Positions 26,401 through 41,200 of a stretch of DNA of 64,000 nt are shown piece by piece (position 1 is the first letter of the stretch; every line of letters starts with the position of its first letter). Source of the DNA: Apostichopus japonicus (Eukaryota > Echinodermata > Holothuroidea > Aspidochirotida > Stichopodidae); assembly GCF_037975245.1 (NCBI RefSeq), contig NC_092568.1, positions 36,797,001 through 36,861,000 on the forward strand, given 5' to 3'. The position numbers and the translations under genes are program-made. The notes under the pieces were generated by a model that saw only the letters and a list, made by a program, of their open reading frames with translations, ran no database searches and was not told where the DNA came from.

Positions 26401-29400
26401 TCGAGCCACTAAATTAAAAAGTGAAGTACTTTGTTATAAGTTTGCCCTGTTCTTCCTTATAGAGATATTAATGTAGTGACTTAACTAGAGACATGAACAT
26501 TATTGGTTAAATACCTTGAAGGGTAGCCAGCTCATTTCCATTCAGCTTTAAAGCAGCTCATTGTGTTTAATTGGTCAGCAATCTAGTGACCAATCCCATC
26601 GAGCAGTGCTCACAATGATTGAAAGCAATTGATTGAATTATGTTGACAAATTTCTTAGATATTTTCATCAAATGAAAGTTAATGAGCAAGGACTTGATGC
26701 TTTCATATGTTTCTCAACACCTTGATTAATACCAAAACTCATTTCCAAGTAAGGAGTATTAAATCACATGTAAAACACAAAGTGGAAAATTTATGTAGTT
26801 TTTTATTTTTTTCTTGTAAATTTGTAATAGATATTAGACTAGTTGAGATAAAGTATCTAAATGTTACAGTATTTTAAATATGTACCAAGATAAACTGAGA
26901 AAGCTGCTTAATAAACGTACTCCTTCATAGGTAATATCCCTTTCACAGTGTCACACTACAAATTTAACACTGCAACCTAACCCCCTCTCTCTCCATGACT
27001 CACTTAAAGGGGGGGGGGGGGGGGGAAATGGCTCTGTCAAATTTCATGTTAAAGGAATTTTTTAAAGTGAAAAATGGGATCCAGTCCTTCCGGTCATATT
27101 ATTTTTTGTCTTTGTATCGCCCTAAGCCTTGCCCTTTGATGAATCTTAGTTTCTGTCATAGAGTGCTTGAAATGTTGGCCCGTCCTGCCAGAAAATTCCA
27201 ATCTAACACTGACATAGGTCGAGACGTGACGTCAGTGCTGCACATAGGTCAGAATCGATCAGAACTCACTCTAAGCTTGGCCTTGATACAATACACAGGA
27301 ATGTGAACAGACTTTGCGTATGATTGTGATTCAAAACATCTCTCAAATAACAAATTTCGGAGCAACATATTATGAAGCAAAACCTAGTTAGGGAATTCTG
27401 GAATTTTAAACTCTCCAAAAGATTGCTAACTTGAAACTTCACCGGGAAATTTTCATCTAAATTGCTAGTTTACTTTCAGAAATGTTAAATTTCTTGCTAC
27501 AGTGTAGCTTGCTAATGATTGCGTCCCTGCAGCCCCCGAAACAAAGTGACGTGATGACGTCACCGTCGCTCTCCAATGTTCAAATCATATTAGATTAAGT
27601 TCCTGAATCTCCTGAATCATAGGATGAAAAATCCCCGAACTAGGACTGTGGCGATGAAACAAATATGGAGTTTTTTACATATATACCCAATAGACTGCCA
27701 CTAAAGAATTCTTTTAATTACCTGTCTTTGCTTTGAACTTTCTGGCCAGTTCATCTCCAGAATTGATATTACCAGCTCTGAAATGTGGTTCCGTAAAAAA
27801 GTGGCATTGTCCTGAAGGTAATGAGCAAAACTCTTGGACGTAGCAGGCAAAATATCTGTCAAGTCAATAAAAAGGAAACTTTGATACCAGTTTACAGGAA
27901 GTGTAACAGGATATCACTTTAAGTTTATTCATGTTGTGACATGCCAAGCAGTAATAAGGCTTGTACCACTAGGCGAATGTTCTAAAACCTTTTTTGGAAA
28001 ATTGGTGTCACTTGGAAGGACGAATGTGACCTTATATATAAATTTAAAGTCACCTAATTAACTATACGAACTGCAGTTCTCACAATTGACAACATACATG
28101 TGCAGTTACCCAAATATATCACAAACACTTCCATTGTAATGGAATAACCAAATTAGACAGATTTCCAAGACAAACACTTCAAGTTCATAACTAGTTGCAG
28201 TCACAATGATATTCCGACCATCTTTACCTATACTACTGGAAGGATCCGTTCAACATTGAACTAGCTGATGCAACCTCAACGGTTTAAGAAAAAACAAGTT
28301 TCAGCCCTGATCCTTGTATGCAAAGTAGCCTTGGCTATTGATACATTTGATTCTTTAATACAGCAAGCAATGGACTTAAAAAATAAGTAGCTATGATGCA
28401 AAATGCAACCAATTACAGTGAGGTTTTCGAACAGTCCCTTAACCCCCCTCCTACCCCCCGTCACTTTTTGTGTTCTTTCATGGGGGACTACTTGCACAAG
28501 CTCTGCTTTTATGAGACCAGCTCCTCCACTTTCTGTTCAGAAACTTAAAGTATTTTGTTTCTCCATCTAGGCCTAATCTAAGCTTCCTCCTGGTTTTGTA
28601 TCAAGTAAATTGTTCTCTCTGATTCGGCATTCTGTTCAATAAAAGTAGAAATACATCTTGAATCTTGAAGAGGGAGACCAATCCCCTGCCACTATTAACC
28701 ACTTTTAAACATGAAACGCCAAACCCATGCTACGACCACCCTGAAAGTGACATGTTTATAATCGTCATCACGAGGAAGCAACTTTCAACCAATGAAGATG
28801 GATCCAATCCAAATGTCAAATATAAACTAGTGTTGCTATTTTGTAATTGCAAATAAAATACTGTCTGTCTCACAGTTCATAAAGTAAAATCACCAACAAA
28901 GGGTGTTTTTGAAGATGAATAATTCCACAATTACATTTATGGAAAGGGCCCGTATTGTCCTGGGTGCTATTTCATAAATGTTACTAAGGAATGTTCATAA
29001 ATAAATGTTGTCTTTAAAAAACTTAGGAACTATTATTTTTCCTTAGTTTAACATAGGAATATTCCTAACATTTATGAAATAGACCCATGCTGTTCTACAA
29101 ATCAGGGCAAATTATTAATGGTCATCGGAGGCAACCAAATTTTTGTTCTGACAACCAAAATCAACTTTGGAGGGTCTTCTGTGCAACAGGACACTAATTT
29201 ACATCAAATTCACATTGCATTGTAACAAAATACTTTCAAACAGGTAAAACAAGGAATTGGTATCACCCCCAAAGCGACTGGTCTATTCAACAATCTACAC
29301 ATCTCTCCTACAATGTACATATTGGTCTTTGCTATTTTGCTGAGGGACAACCAGAAAAAAAATCTTAAAGGGAGTCAGTACAGGCCCCAAATTAACAGCA

Positions 29401-32117
29401 TGCTATAATTGCTAGAAGTTTTCAAAAAGTACCTTCCTGGAAGTCTTTACTCTCCAAATTGTTCTCAGATGTTCTAAATGAACAAACAAGATGTTTGAAT
29501 GTCCCAGTGAGGAAAATTTCCTTCAGGGTGATAACAAAAATAGTTTCAGAATTTTGGCCAAAGGTGACCATACTTGAAAATCTAGCATATTTAGGGCCAA
29601 TACAGCATACCTTTAAACATTTGCTCTGCAAATGTAACATGATGTAAGCAGCTAAGTACTGTGAACCCCAAACCTCCCTCCAATTGCTATTCACGTTTGA
29701 CTCCAGTAACGGTTACGGTTCGATACATTGTCGCAACCGGGGAGTAACCGTTAACAAAGGCTGCAACACTCTATTTCACATCAATAGTAACTTTTGTACT
29801 GACATTAACCAAAAATGCAAGGAAAAGATTTCAAATTTAATGCATCTTCCTCACCATTCATGGACAATCTGGAAAGGTTTTCTTGGTGACTCGGAAGACA
29901 AACAAAATGGAGGACAAGGATAAATGGAGTTGGTAGTTTCTCCCTCCTGGCCGTGGTTCTTTGTATATTGATGGACGCAGTGAAAGTGATGTCTGGTACA
30001 ACTGCTCCTATCGATTAAAAAAATTACAAACTGATGAGTATGTATGTATGTTAAATATGAATCTACATATATTGTATGCAGGAACTCGCGAACAAGCTAT
30101 CATTGGCTTATCAAAGCCGCAAGCTGACCGAAGTCAGTCTCTTAGATTCATATTTAACGTCCATGATTATAAATTGTCAACAACTCTGTAACTGGATGAC
30201 ATACATTAATCTTGGAGTGACTCAAACTCAGGACCTAATGATTGAAAGGCAGCGGCGTTAACCACTGATCTAACACTCCTAAGTATGAGTATGAGTTTGA
30301 GAGTCACTTTTGCATTAACCAACATGGGGATACCCCACCATCAATAGCATCAGCGAATGTTATCTGAATTTGACTATGTAAGTCCAAACCGTGCATGTTA
30401 GTCCCAAACCGTGAACTCTGAATAGCAATATTTATTTCGGGAGATACGATCAATCGTGTCCAGTGGCGTAGCTAGGATTTTTTGAGTGGGGGGGCCATGG
30501 GGGGCTGTTCTCTCTTGTGGGGGGGCCGGAGGTTACTATCTGAGCAGAGCGCCACCTTGGTTGGCGCGGAGCGTACAGAGAAAATTTGAGATTTCAGCAC
30601 CCCCCAGATCGCAGGAGATGGCACCTGTGAGGCAAAATAGCAACCAAAAAGATGTGCAACTTTGGTGACAGAAATGCAAAAAAAATTTTTCTCCTTCATG
30701 CTGACTGGCCTTGTCAACTCAGCCAGACTTTTAACTTGAGTGAAGTTGACATCAAAGGCGTACGGGACCATTTCAGTTTGGGGGGGGGGGTAGAACTTTT
30801 TGTGCCCGAAAGTTCCCGTGACACTATCTAAGCGGAGCACCACCATCGGTTGGTGCGTAGCGAACAAGAAAATTTTTGGCACACAATGCCTCTCAGATTG
30901 CCGGAAACGGCACTTCTGAGGCCTTGCAAGTTGCATCTAAACATTCTTTATTTTATAATCTCACATTTTAGAAATTTACAGTTCCCCAAAAATTTGGTAA
31001 ATTAGAAGAAGAAAAAATGGTAACATCACTTTGAAGGGGAAAAATGGGACAGTATATTTTTTAAGCTGCTATATTTAGTTACCTTATTTATTAATTTAAC
31101 ACAGTACTCAGCTACCTCCAGAAAAACATTGTTCAACGACACGTAGGCGGGATAATGTCGCTGTGTCGGGTGAGACTGCAATTTGTCTCACAAAAAAGTA
31201 TAAAATATAACAAAGAATATGATAAACCTGTACTTCTAGGCTTGTAGACACTCCCCCCCCCCCCACCATCCATGAAAAAGAAAATGTTTCTTTTATACAC
31301 TCATGTCGGGGATATCCAGGTCAAGGGCGGCGGAAGCACTTTTAATCTGGGGGGCACCGACATCAAAGGGCACTTTGCAGAAATTCGATTGGAATGATGC
31401 AGCGTTATATTCAGTACCCTTTATAACTCTTATTGTATTATCTTATTTGTGTTTCTTTTGTTATTCACTCCATCAACGTCCCCCCCCCCCCCCTCAAGGA
31501 AAATATGCATACTAGCACTGCAATATCCAATGCGCAAATTGGGAAACAGGGAACAAGTTTTCTTTTGAGACAAAATGAGGTGAAATCATGCTAGTTGCTA
31601 ATGTAGGAATCTTCCAAATTAGAGTTTTTTTTCTTGTTAATATCTTAACAAATTTTTTCCATTCGAAAATGCTTTGAGTTTGACTCACAGAAATTCGTTA
31701 AAAGTCACGGGCTTAGCCAGGATTTGCAAGTTGTATGCACGGCTATCTGAGCGGAGCGCCACCATCGGTTGGCGCGGAGCGTACTTTTAGAAAATTTTTG
31801 GTTTTACAAACCCCTCAGATGGCCGGAAACGGCCCTTCCCGAGTGTTCATTCTGGTTCCCTGGCCTCTTTCTAACTTGAGGCACCTCAATTTTTATGTAG
31901 AAAAAAGGCAAATTTCTAACCTGAGGAAAAGTGGGGGAGGGGCACGTGCCCCCTTTTTCCCCCCGGTTCCGCCGCCCTTGGTCCAGGTATACAATTGACT
32001 AGTTAGAAGAAAAAAAATTGATCATGCAAAAAGCGTGGTAGCCCAGATGAACTGCGCTTACGGTGGTGTTACACGGAGATATTCGGGCATCATGATGCTA
32101 AATAAAGAAAATCATGG

Positions 32118-32157
<40 letters not shown>

Positions 32158-32208
32158 ATACTAGATGAGACTAGTGGAACACTAGTCTCATATATATATA
32201 TATATATA

Positions 32209-32270
<62 letters not shown>

Positions 32271-35200
32271 TTCCAGAGGACAAGATATATATATATATAT
32301 ATTATATTTTATATATATATATTTTTCTCCTCTTAGGCTGCCTGAATTTTTCAGGACCTTTGCCCGAATTTCTTGTCCTCTGGAAATTTAGGGGGCAGTC
32401 TGCCCCCCCTGCACCCCCCGCCTCGTAAGCCTATGGTTGGCATCATTTGTTGTTTCAAGGTGTCAAGGCCTTTCTCCCAACTCAAACCCCTGTGGGCTAC
32501 CGGTAGGTTTGCAGGAAATGCCCACATGTGGACTTAAATAGCATTAGAGGAAGGGGATGGAAGACTAACACGCATCGATGTTTCGGTAATGGTCCACATT
32601 GGTGGCTCGGTGCTAATTAGGCCATTTATTGGGTTTCTTGAGGCAGCTGTCATCAGAATCTGGGTTTTTGTGCCAATCGATGACCGATAACATGTATTGG
32701 TAGATATCGATATCGCGCAGCACATGCACAAGGTTCGTGGTGTATGGTCGCAACCGTCGCATCGACCATTGCCATGCCATGCTGTATGACCACTCTCATG
32801 ATTACTACAGATATTGTATTATTCTTATTCTGCCAGATGCAGACGAGAAAATTGTGTAACTCTATTTCCCAAATGATTGAACAAAAAATATTAGTGAATC
32901 CCACTGATGAGTTTTTTTTGGTTTTTTTTTTACATTTTTTTTTTACAATTTTTTTTTACCCCATTCCCAGTGGGGGGCCAGTGGGGGGGCCAGCCGATTT
33001 CATGGGGGGCCCCGGCCCCCCCCAGGCCCCCCCGTAGCTACGCCACTGATCGTGTCGATACTGCCACTCCATTGCAACAAGCTATGAGTCTACTTTCAAC
33101 ATACCATAGTTTAGTTAGTTTGCAGCAATCAATTATTACAATTACAGCTACAAATCTGTTGGATTGTGACTCTGTATTAGTCTGACCAAACCATGTAAAA
33201 ACTTGGGATGATCTAGGTCCTGCATTAGCTAGATTCTGGATTATCTAGATTTGATTATCCAATCATTAATAATTGTGCAATACTGCACAACCATTGATCT
33301 GTAAGTAGAATATAATGGGAAGAAATGTCAGAAAATGTACCTGTAGCTCGATGGTGGACGTCTTTTATCTGTAATCCAAAACACTCTACATTTAAAACAT
33401 GTCTTAATAGTGGGACAACTTCTGACACCAAATTGTCATCAACAGCAGCTAATGGTAGCCCTCCTGGTCCATGCATAAATATGTTTGCCGGCATTAAGGA
33501 ATTAAACATGAAATCATCAAGTCAACCAATTTGATTATTTATTCATCTATTAATATGATAAATTCACATTCCCATTTCAATCAGGATTCCAATTTCAAAT
33601 TTTTATGGTAAATAATGTAAAATATGTTAACCACCCCTTTAATAATTTTTTTTAAGAATTTGGAAACATTGCTTTAATGAAAATGCTTCACAGATGGTCT
33701 TACCAGTGTTTTCTTAATTATCTAACCAGGATCAAATGATCAAAATTGATTTATTATCTGCAAATTAATTTTCTTCAATGTCTTCTTCACATTAGAACAT
33801 ATTACAAGTCCTTTGTGGGTGACAGAGGGAAAGGGGCAGGGCTCAAGGGTGTGGGTCGATCCCTTCCAAAGATTATATATAATTTAAATCTAAATAAAAT
33901 CGTACATTTATAGAGATTGTAAGAAAAGAAAAAAAAACTCTTACATGTCTGATAGATCTAACTTCTTTGCGTTACAAAGGTGCATTCAGATGTCAATGAA
34001 AATCATATTTCAAATCCACTAAAAGTAGATCATTTAGGCTTAAAATGAACCGAGAAAACTTATGTAACTTTTTTTTTAAATACAATCAAAAACCTGTTTG
34101 ATCTTACCCATACAGTATAATTGGTGTTTCATATTTTTAGTATATAAATTACCATGTAACTGAATTACACAGTGATTTTTTATTTCAAGAACTATAAATA
34201 GTTTTTTTTTTAGTTTTTTTTGTAATTGTTCTTTTTATCTTTTGTGGTCAAGATCCCACCAGAGAATAATTAATACAATTTTTCAGTCCTGTCACTAATT
34301 TAAGTGATTTACACTTTTTTCTCAGTATTTTAATATTTTGCTGCACGTAAAAGTAGATCCTGAATAACGAAGATAGATAAATGTTCATCATATGAATGGA
34401 TTTGATTAATCTCTTCCTTTTGACCTGCACAAACTTTTCATCGGATATTTTGCGACCAAAAGAAGACATATTTCAGAAGTTTAAAGCTTTGAGAGAAAAG
34501 ATTACAGAAAGGAACCTGACAAGTTAAACTCAGGAAGAGAGAATTACAGAATTGACAGACCATCATTGAAAAATCCGTTTTGACACATATCCTGTCTCAG
34601 ACTGGCCTAAGCAGACAGAGTTTGCAAGGTTTATACTTTAAGAATCCCTCCTGAAACATTTCAGTTATTTAAAATGAAAACAATTAACATGGTACAGCAT
34701 TTGAAGTTATTTTGTATTGCATTGTATTGCATTGTATTGTGTTGCATTGTATATTGTGTGGCATTGTATTGTGATGCATTGTATATTGTGTGGCATTGTA
34801 TTGTGTTGCATTGTATATTGTGTGGCATTGTATTGTTGCATTGTATTATATTACATTAGCATTTCATTACATTATGCTATTGTACACTACTTCATATTAA
34901 ATTACATAACATTACATAAGATTAAATTACATTACAACAACAAACTAGAAATTTTCAAAATATTTCATTCATTACTAGAAATTAATCTTGACATAGACAA
35001 ATTCATGAATTGATTGTTAATAAAATTTAGTATTGAAGAAGAGCAATAGGAATTTATCAATCTAAGCAGCTATTAAGGCATTTGCAATATTTTGACTGAC
35101 GTTTACTAGAAATGACATACTGTCATTGACCTAACTTTAAATTTTCACCTTAATCAATTCTAATTAACAGGTAATTAGTGACTGGTTTCGGCTTCCACAA

Positions 35201-38200
35201 ATTAATCAGCTGACACTTCTGTGCTATTTATGAATTTGGACAGGATTTCAACAAAGACAGGTTTTTATATAGAAATTGACCAATGTAAAAATTTACAACG
35301 TCCAAAAATTGGGTAGGCATCTTGCAATACTTTGACCGATAGTGTTTATGAGAAATATTATACTGCTTTTGACCTAATCTAAAATTCTCAGCTGAAGCCA
35401 CTTCTAAATAGTGGGTAATTAATGACTGGTTTTGGCTTACACAAATTAACTGGCTGACACTTCCGTGCTATTTAAGAGTTCATACAATAATTAACAAAGA
35501 AATCTGAGGGGTATTTTTGTTTCATGTTTGCAATGGAAGGCTTACATTTTTAACTCTGACAAATGTGCATTCAACATAACCCTCATGATCACATTCTTAT
35601 TTCCAACTATAAAAGTGACTCTGTGAAGTGAAATGTTTCAAAATTTTCCTGATATTTTGAAAGTGGTCACTTAGTCATACTAGGTATGGAAACAATTACA
35701 TTTTAGTTTTCAAGGGGAGGGGAGGAAGTTAAAATGCAGATCATGTTGAAAATCTAGCAACATGTACGTTTTTTGAAGAACATCTGGCAACCGCAGAGGA
35801 AAAATAATACTTCTTCAAAAAGAGTTGCATTTCGATGATATTCTAACTTAATAATCAGCAGTTCTTTTTACGATGCTTAAAGCGACCACAAACATGGGAG
35901 AAACCTGCATGGGCTCAGGGATAACAACTTACATGTCAGGTGGCTTCCAATTCAACATTTTAATTCAAATTTGGAATCTTTGCAATTTAGAAAGTCATTT
36001 CAGATGGGAAAACCATAGATTGCTCTTGGATAAAAAACCCACCTTACTATGACCCGGATGGGAATCGAACCCCCGAACCTCCGGATTGCTAAGCCTCATT
36101 ACTTTAAATGCCACCGCCTTTATCCACTCCTTAGGCCACATCATAGGTAACTTCAGACAATACTGCAAGCTAAAGCAGACAATCCAACTGTATCTTGTTT
36201 GCAAGGATAAATCAACAAGCCAATTATAAGATCCAATTGTGGTCTAACTAATTCCTGGAGTAACAGTTTAACCAGCAGTCAAAATATGTTACATTCAATT
36301 GAATATATCTCAATTTCGGGACCAGATATTTTCTTATCTTTACTGTAAGTTTCACAGTATATGTCGCAGGAATATCTCTCTAAGCTGGAAAGAATTCAGG
36401 GACAATTTGTTTGTGCTCCATGCGCATTAGCCAAAGTAAGAAATGTGGGAAACTACAGGAAAACATGACTCAATAAACGACTCTTAAGGCATCTAACCTT
36501 GCCCCCTCCCACACACATATTGTTCCTCTTAAGATGAGGGTAGGGTGGGAGGGAGAAACAAATGCCTTTAATTTGGAACACTTACCTATTTTGGATTTGG
36601 ATTGGACTTTCAATTTTCTGAGCTATTAGTACTATGTACACTGAACTACCGCTGGTGATTCATGTTTAACCCCCCCTCGTTCTATCATCTTTGCCGTCGT
36701 CGACTGAAACCTCACCCTTCCCCTCATCAAGCAGCAATCTATAGCCATCACACACTTATGATCTAATCCCTCATTTCATTCCAAACCCTTCTCCTCACCG
36801 AACACAGAAAGAAAAAAAAAAAAGACAACAACAAAAACACAAAATTGGAACAAAACATTTCACTACTTGAAAGACAAAAAAGAAAAGTGCAATGCTCTGA
36901 ATCGACTGCCGGATGAGACAGTACAAATCTAAGAAGGCATTGACACTTGACCTTAATTGAGGTCTACGGGGTAATAGTAACGTTGACCTTCTAACCAGGA
37001 ATCTCCTACAACAGCCACCTGGTTTCAGGAAGTAGAGCAAAAACAGTTTAACCATTAAGATTAATATCCATAGGAGGATAACCTAATTTCTTAATTTGTC
37101 CTGTAAGAGGAAGCCATGTTGTTTTTCGACTGTTTAGTATCATAGAGGGAGTTAAAATAGACAGGTCACTTAACCTGATTTGTTTTTTAAGTGCAAACTG
37201 AATTGCTGATATAAATCTGCCCCGTGCTAACAACTCGAACAGGTGAACCCTGTGAATGAAGCAACACAATACAGAGTTTAATATATCCTTTAAAGGGTAG
37301 TTCCAGAGGTGATAAATTTTACATCCGAGCTATAAACGGTACTGTTGTCAAAACAAGAAAGATGAAAAGGGAGAATGGATGATAAACGTATGACTAACGG
37401 TTACAATGAGCCACGGTGACCTGTAAATAATGGAAATGCTAAAACGACCAGAATTATTCATCATCGTTGGTAATGCAACTGCACAGGATTTATGCAGTAG
37501 TTAAGCAATCTGTTAACAGGTGTTTCTCTCTTTGACTATGTTTTTTCCGTTGTTTTTTTTTGGGGGGGGGGGGTGGGAAGGGGGAACAGCCTGTTGTTAT
37601 ATATCGATGTGCATATCAGTATTGGCCACAAATTTTAGCATGCAACGAATTGCTAGTTTTCAACTGTGCTTCCTTAGCCGTTCTGCATTTCCAAATTAAG
37701 TCTAGACGAAATAGATTAAATCAATTAATTAAATAATTAGATCAATTAAACTGTTAAATGATTCAGAAAGGGCAAATAGTTTGAGAGGGTGGTAGTAAAC
37801 TGCTTGTCAAAGATTAGATCCTGAGTGACCATTATTTGATTTTTAGCATATTTGGGGCCAAAATACTGATGATGTTTAAAAATGTATAACTTAGAGGGCC
37901 TGATGTTTCCATCCTAGCAGGAAATGAAAACAGATGAAGGATGCATTTTAAACTGGACAGATGACTGAATGAATATAAGTAAAAATGGCTGAACAACGGA
38001 GATGAAAGAAACAGCTTTGATATGAAAGGGCTGTGGAGACTTGCAGAAGGGGGGTAACAATGTGGGTTAATTAGATGAATGGGGAGAATGAAAAGGGGAA
38101 TTAGGAAGGAAATAACAAGTGAGTGATGTGTGGCTAGACAGGATGTGCGATTGATTAGGAGGAAAAGGGGAGAGGAATGGCCAAAAAGGAAGGGGTCGGT

Positions 38201-41200
38201 GTGGGGTGGGGGGGATGCTCTTTAAAGTCATCAGTATTGGCCTGCTACTAAAGTTCGCAAAACGAAAATTACTGTACTGAGGGTTCTGAGCCTCCCAAGA
38301 TACTCACAGACCTTGAAGGTGTGTTCAATTACAAAATGTCTCATTTTAGAAAAAGGCTTCACAGGTAGCAATGATATCCTTGCTGCAGGATTCTCCTTGA
38401 TTTATTATTATGTTGACTCTCTGTCATATTTTGTGTTAGTACTGATAACCCTTGTTACATGTTGACTTTTTCCATCAATAGAACGATAATGCATCCTGCC
38501 CTCAACGAATTGTTTACCAGTTCAACACTGTTCCAAGAATAATACTTGTAAGAGGTTTTTATACTGATGAACTGTCTGTAGGCCTCTGAGGAGGACAGAG
38601 CATATATGATGTACGTGTGATGTGAAATTTAAAAGAAAACTTTTTATTTCCTTTGCTGTTTCACAGCACGGACTGTCAGACTGCCCACGACCACAAAAAT
38701 CAATTCTAGATAATTTTTGTTATGTACATTCAAAGTTCCAATACACCCTGTACACATAGAGGCAATGGTATTGTGAGGCAAACGGCTGCCTAACCTCCAT
38801 TGACCAGCCGTTTTTATAGAATACTCAACCTTGGGTAAAGTCGGTGCTTCATAGTCGACTGCAAAAGTTGCCACAGTGTGAAATCTCCACAAATAATGCT
38901 TGCAACATTTCAGGAATACAAATTGGTTCAGTCAAGTCTTTCCTATGACATTGAGGCCAAAAAACCCAACTTATTATTCTTACAAATCTTGTGAAATTTG
39001 TATATTAACATTCGAAAGGATATTTGAATGATGCTGTTTTGTGCAGGGCCACTTGCGAGATTGTGACTGCAGTCAAACAGCAAACAACTGACTCGTATGC
39101 AAGTAGCAATTGCAGCATCCCTTGTTTTGGTCACATTGAGCAACCCTCCGCCTTGGAAACCAACAACCTTTGAGCGAGGTAGATCTTCTCTGGGTCTGTG
39201 TAATCAATTTCATGGGAAAGGAAAACATCTGTGAATAATTATATTTATATAATTTTGTATGCTACCCAAAAAGATATATGTTTCAGTTTTTGATTTTTTT
39301 TACGCCTAATTGAATTCATTCCCGGTGCAAGTTTTGGTAGATCTAACTTAATATAGTGTTGTTGTTCTCAATTTTCTACTTTTTCCAATTAGCAGATGAA
39401 ACAATTGTCACAAGGTGATGATGATGCAGACTGTCACGAACGGTTGTGTTAATTTGATGAAATAAATTACTAGGCTTCAAAGCAAGTAGACTCTGGCAAT
39501 CATTTAGCTTTCTCTTTTTTGTTCTCATCAACTTTTGATTCTCATTTAAATATCATTTAAATATACTTTAAATATCATTTAAATATCAACAAATCTTCCT
39601 CCAATCATCACTTTGCATGAAATTAGAAGTTTCAATCAAGATCACCATGCATGAAAGGGCACAGAAAACAGCAGTCGAGAGCAGGTTAACAAGTACTTAA
39701 TCAATTTGAACTTACAGGAAATTTTCAGGTTCACTCAAAATGATTAGGTCTCCAACAGCTGCTGCATTACTCCTGGGCAAGTGGCTGAGATGAAATTAAT
39801 AAAGATTTTAAATGTTCATGGTAAATAAACACAAGATGCCATTAAGAGATGCAAAAATTCTCAGGCTTATCGCCTTTCTCAGCTTCATATACATAGATTT
39901 TTATGACAAATCAACATTTATTACCTCTGAAAATCCCCCATTCTCTCCCCCCCCCCCCAAAAAAAAAAATCTGTCAAGCTTTGTCAACTGTTACTAAGCA
40001 GGTAAGTCTACCTTTTGCACCCAAAGGAGCTTAAAATCACATTGAGTAAATAATATTGAAAAACAAACAAAAAAATATGAATTTGCTAATACCACGATTG
40101 CAGGTGTAGGTAATACCCAAAACTTTACAAAGTTGAGAGATGTAAGTCCCCTCACATTTGCGGTAAAAATGGAAGACACTATAAATGTTGTTTATTCTGT
40201 TAATATTACTCACTGAAATGCTTCTTGAAAACAGTCATATCTATTAATATTCTGACTCAAACCCAAACCCTGATGAGTTAGGTCTCATTTGTCATTAGTT
40301 AAACAGAAAGGAAAATATGGGTGTATGTAATGTCTCTACATCCCTTCCAAATTTTAAAGACACTAAAAGTTTTAAGACCTATTCAAAAAATATCCCTTAA
40401 AAAACATGGAGTGGGTACAAAATGGATCTTGCTGGCCACAGTGCGATGTGGATATTACCTTATGTGATTATAAGATTAGACAGCCCCCTCAATTCAGTGT
40501 GATGTCCAACATGCAGTATATGAAATTTCTTATTATAAGTTTGCCGCAGGCTCCTGTACAAATTCTCCAAAGGACAGATATATCATGTTTTTGTTTTTGC
40601 CATTAAGGTCAGGGAATAATTTATCCAGTGCCACAAAATGCTATGTAAAATGGTCAAATGGTTATACAAGTGTGGAAAGGTATATAGCAGTTGAGAACCA
40701 TTGTATTTTACAACAGACAAATTCCAAAGCCTTCAAAACTACTACACAAACTTGGAACACAAAATTATTGCACTGAAGGGTCAGCAGGCCACATTAATAG
40801 GGTTTTGAAACTTTGCCTAAGGGAGGCAGGCAGCCTGCAGTCTGCCTTTCCACCTTAATTCGTTTTTGAATAAACAAATAAAGTTGTTTTAGTCTAAAGT
40901 ACCTGTGATGAGAGGGGTAAGGGTCGGGGATGGGGGGTGATGGTCAATACAATACTTATCATGTTTTTCAAGGCATTTTATGGTTTCAAGAAGTAAGTTT
41001 CAACAAGACACCAAACACGATAAATAAATAAAGTAAAGAAAGACAACAAAAGTTTCCCACAATAAAAAAATTAAAAATTAAACTTACTGAAAAGTTTTGT
41101 TTGTTACAACATCTCCAATATGAAACTGAAGAGATAATGACACCTGTTGGGCAAGAAATTAATAAAATTATACAAGCAAATTGAAAAAAATTATATTATA

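Larger units (their letters stand above)
30461..33048. mobile_element. hAT-type non-autonomous element with 8-bp target duplication
   Basis: The termini CAGTGGCGTAGCTA and TAGCTACGCCACTG are perfect inverted repeats of 14 bases. They are flanked on both sides by ATCGTGTC (30453-30460 and 33049-33056), an 8-base target duplication typical of hAT. The 2588-base interior has no transposase frame. It contains two copies of the GGAGCRCCACC module, a second nested hAT element (31322-31980) and a TA-rich hairpin region. Confidence 0.92.

Noticed and set aside
32035-32391. 118-codon frame rich in IYIY
   Set aside because: A translation of TA microsatellite. Similar frames at 1037-1468 and 52077-52477 were rejected for the same reason.
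33255-33509. Starting a gene at the ATG in the 33255-33509 minus frame
   Set aside because: The frame is exon 10 of the large gene with read-through into introns on both sides. Upstream exons 1-9 join in phase.
36003-36140. Functional tRNA gene
   Set aside because: A and B boxes are present, but anticodon arm and acceptor pairing do not close properly, and a SINE body follows.
38644-39143. Two adjacent minus-strand frames of 82 and 66 codons
   Set aside because: Different frames, no matching splice sites and no recognisable family. The exons of the large gene join in phase without them.
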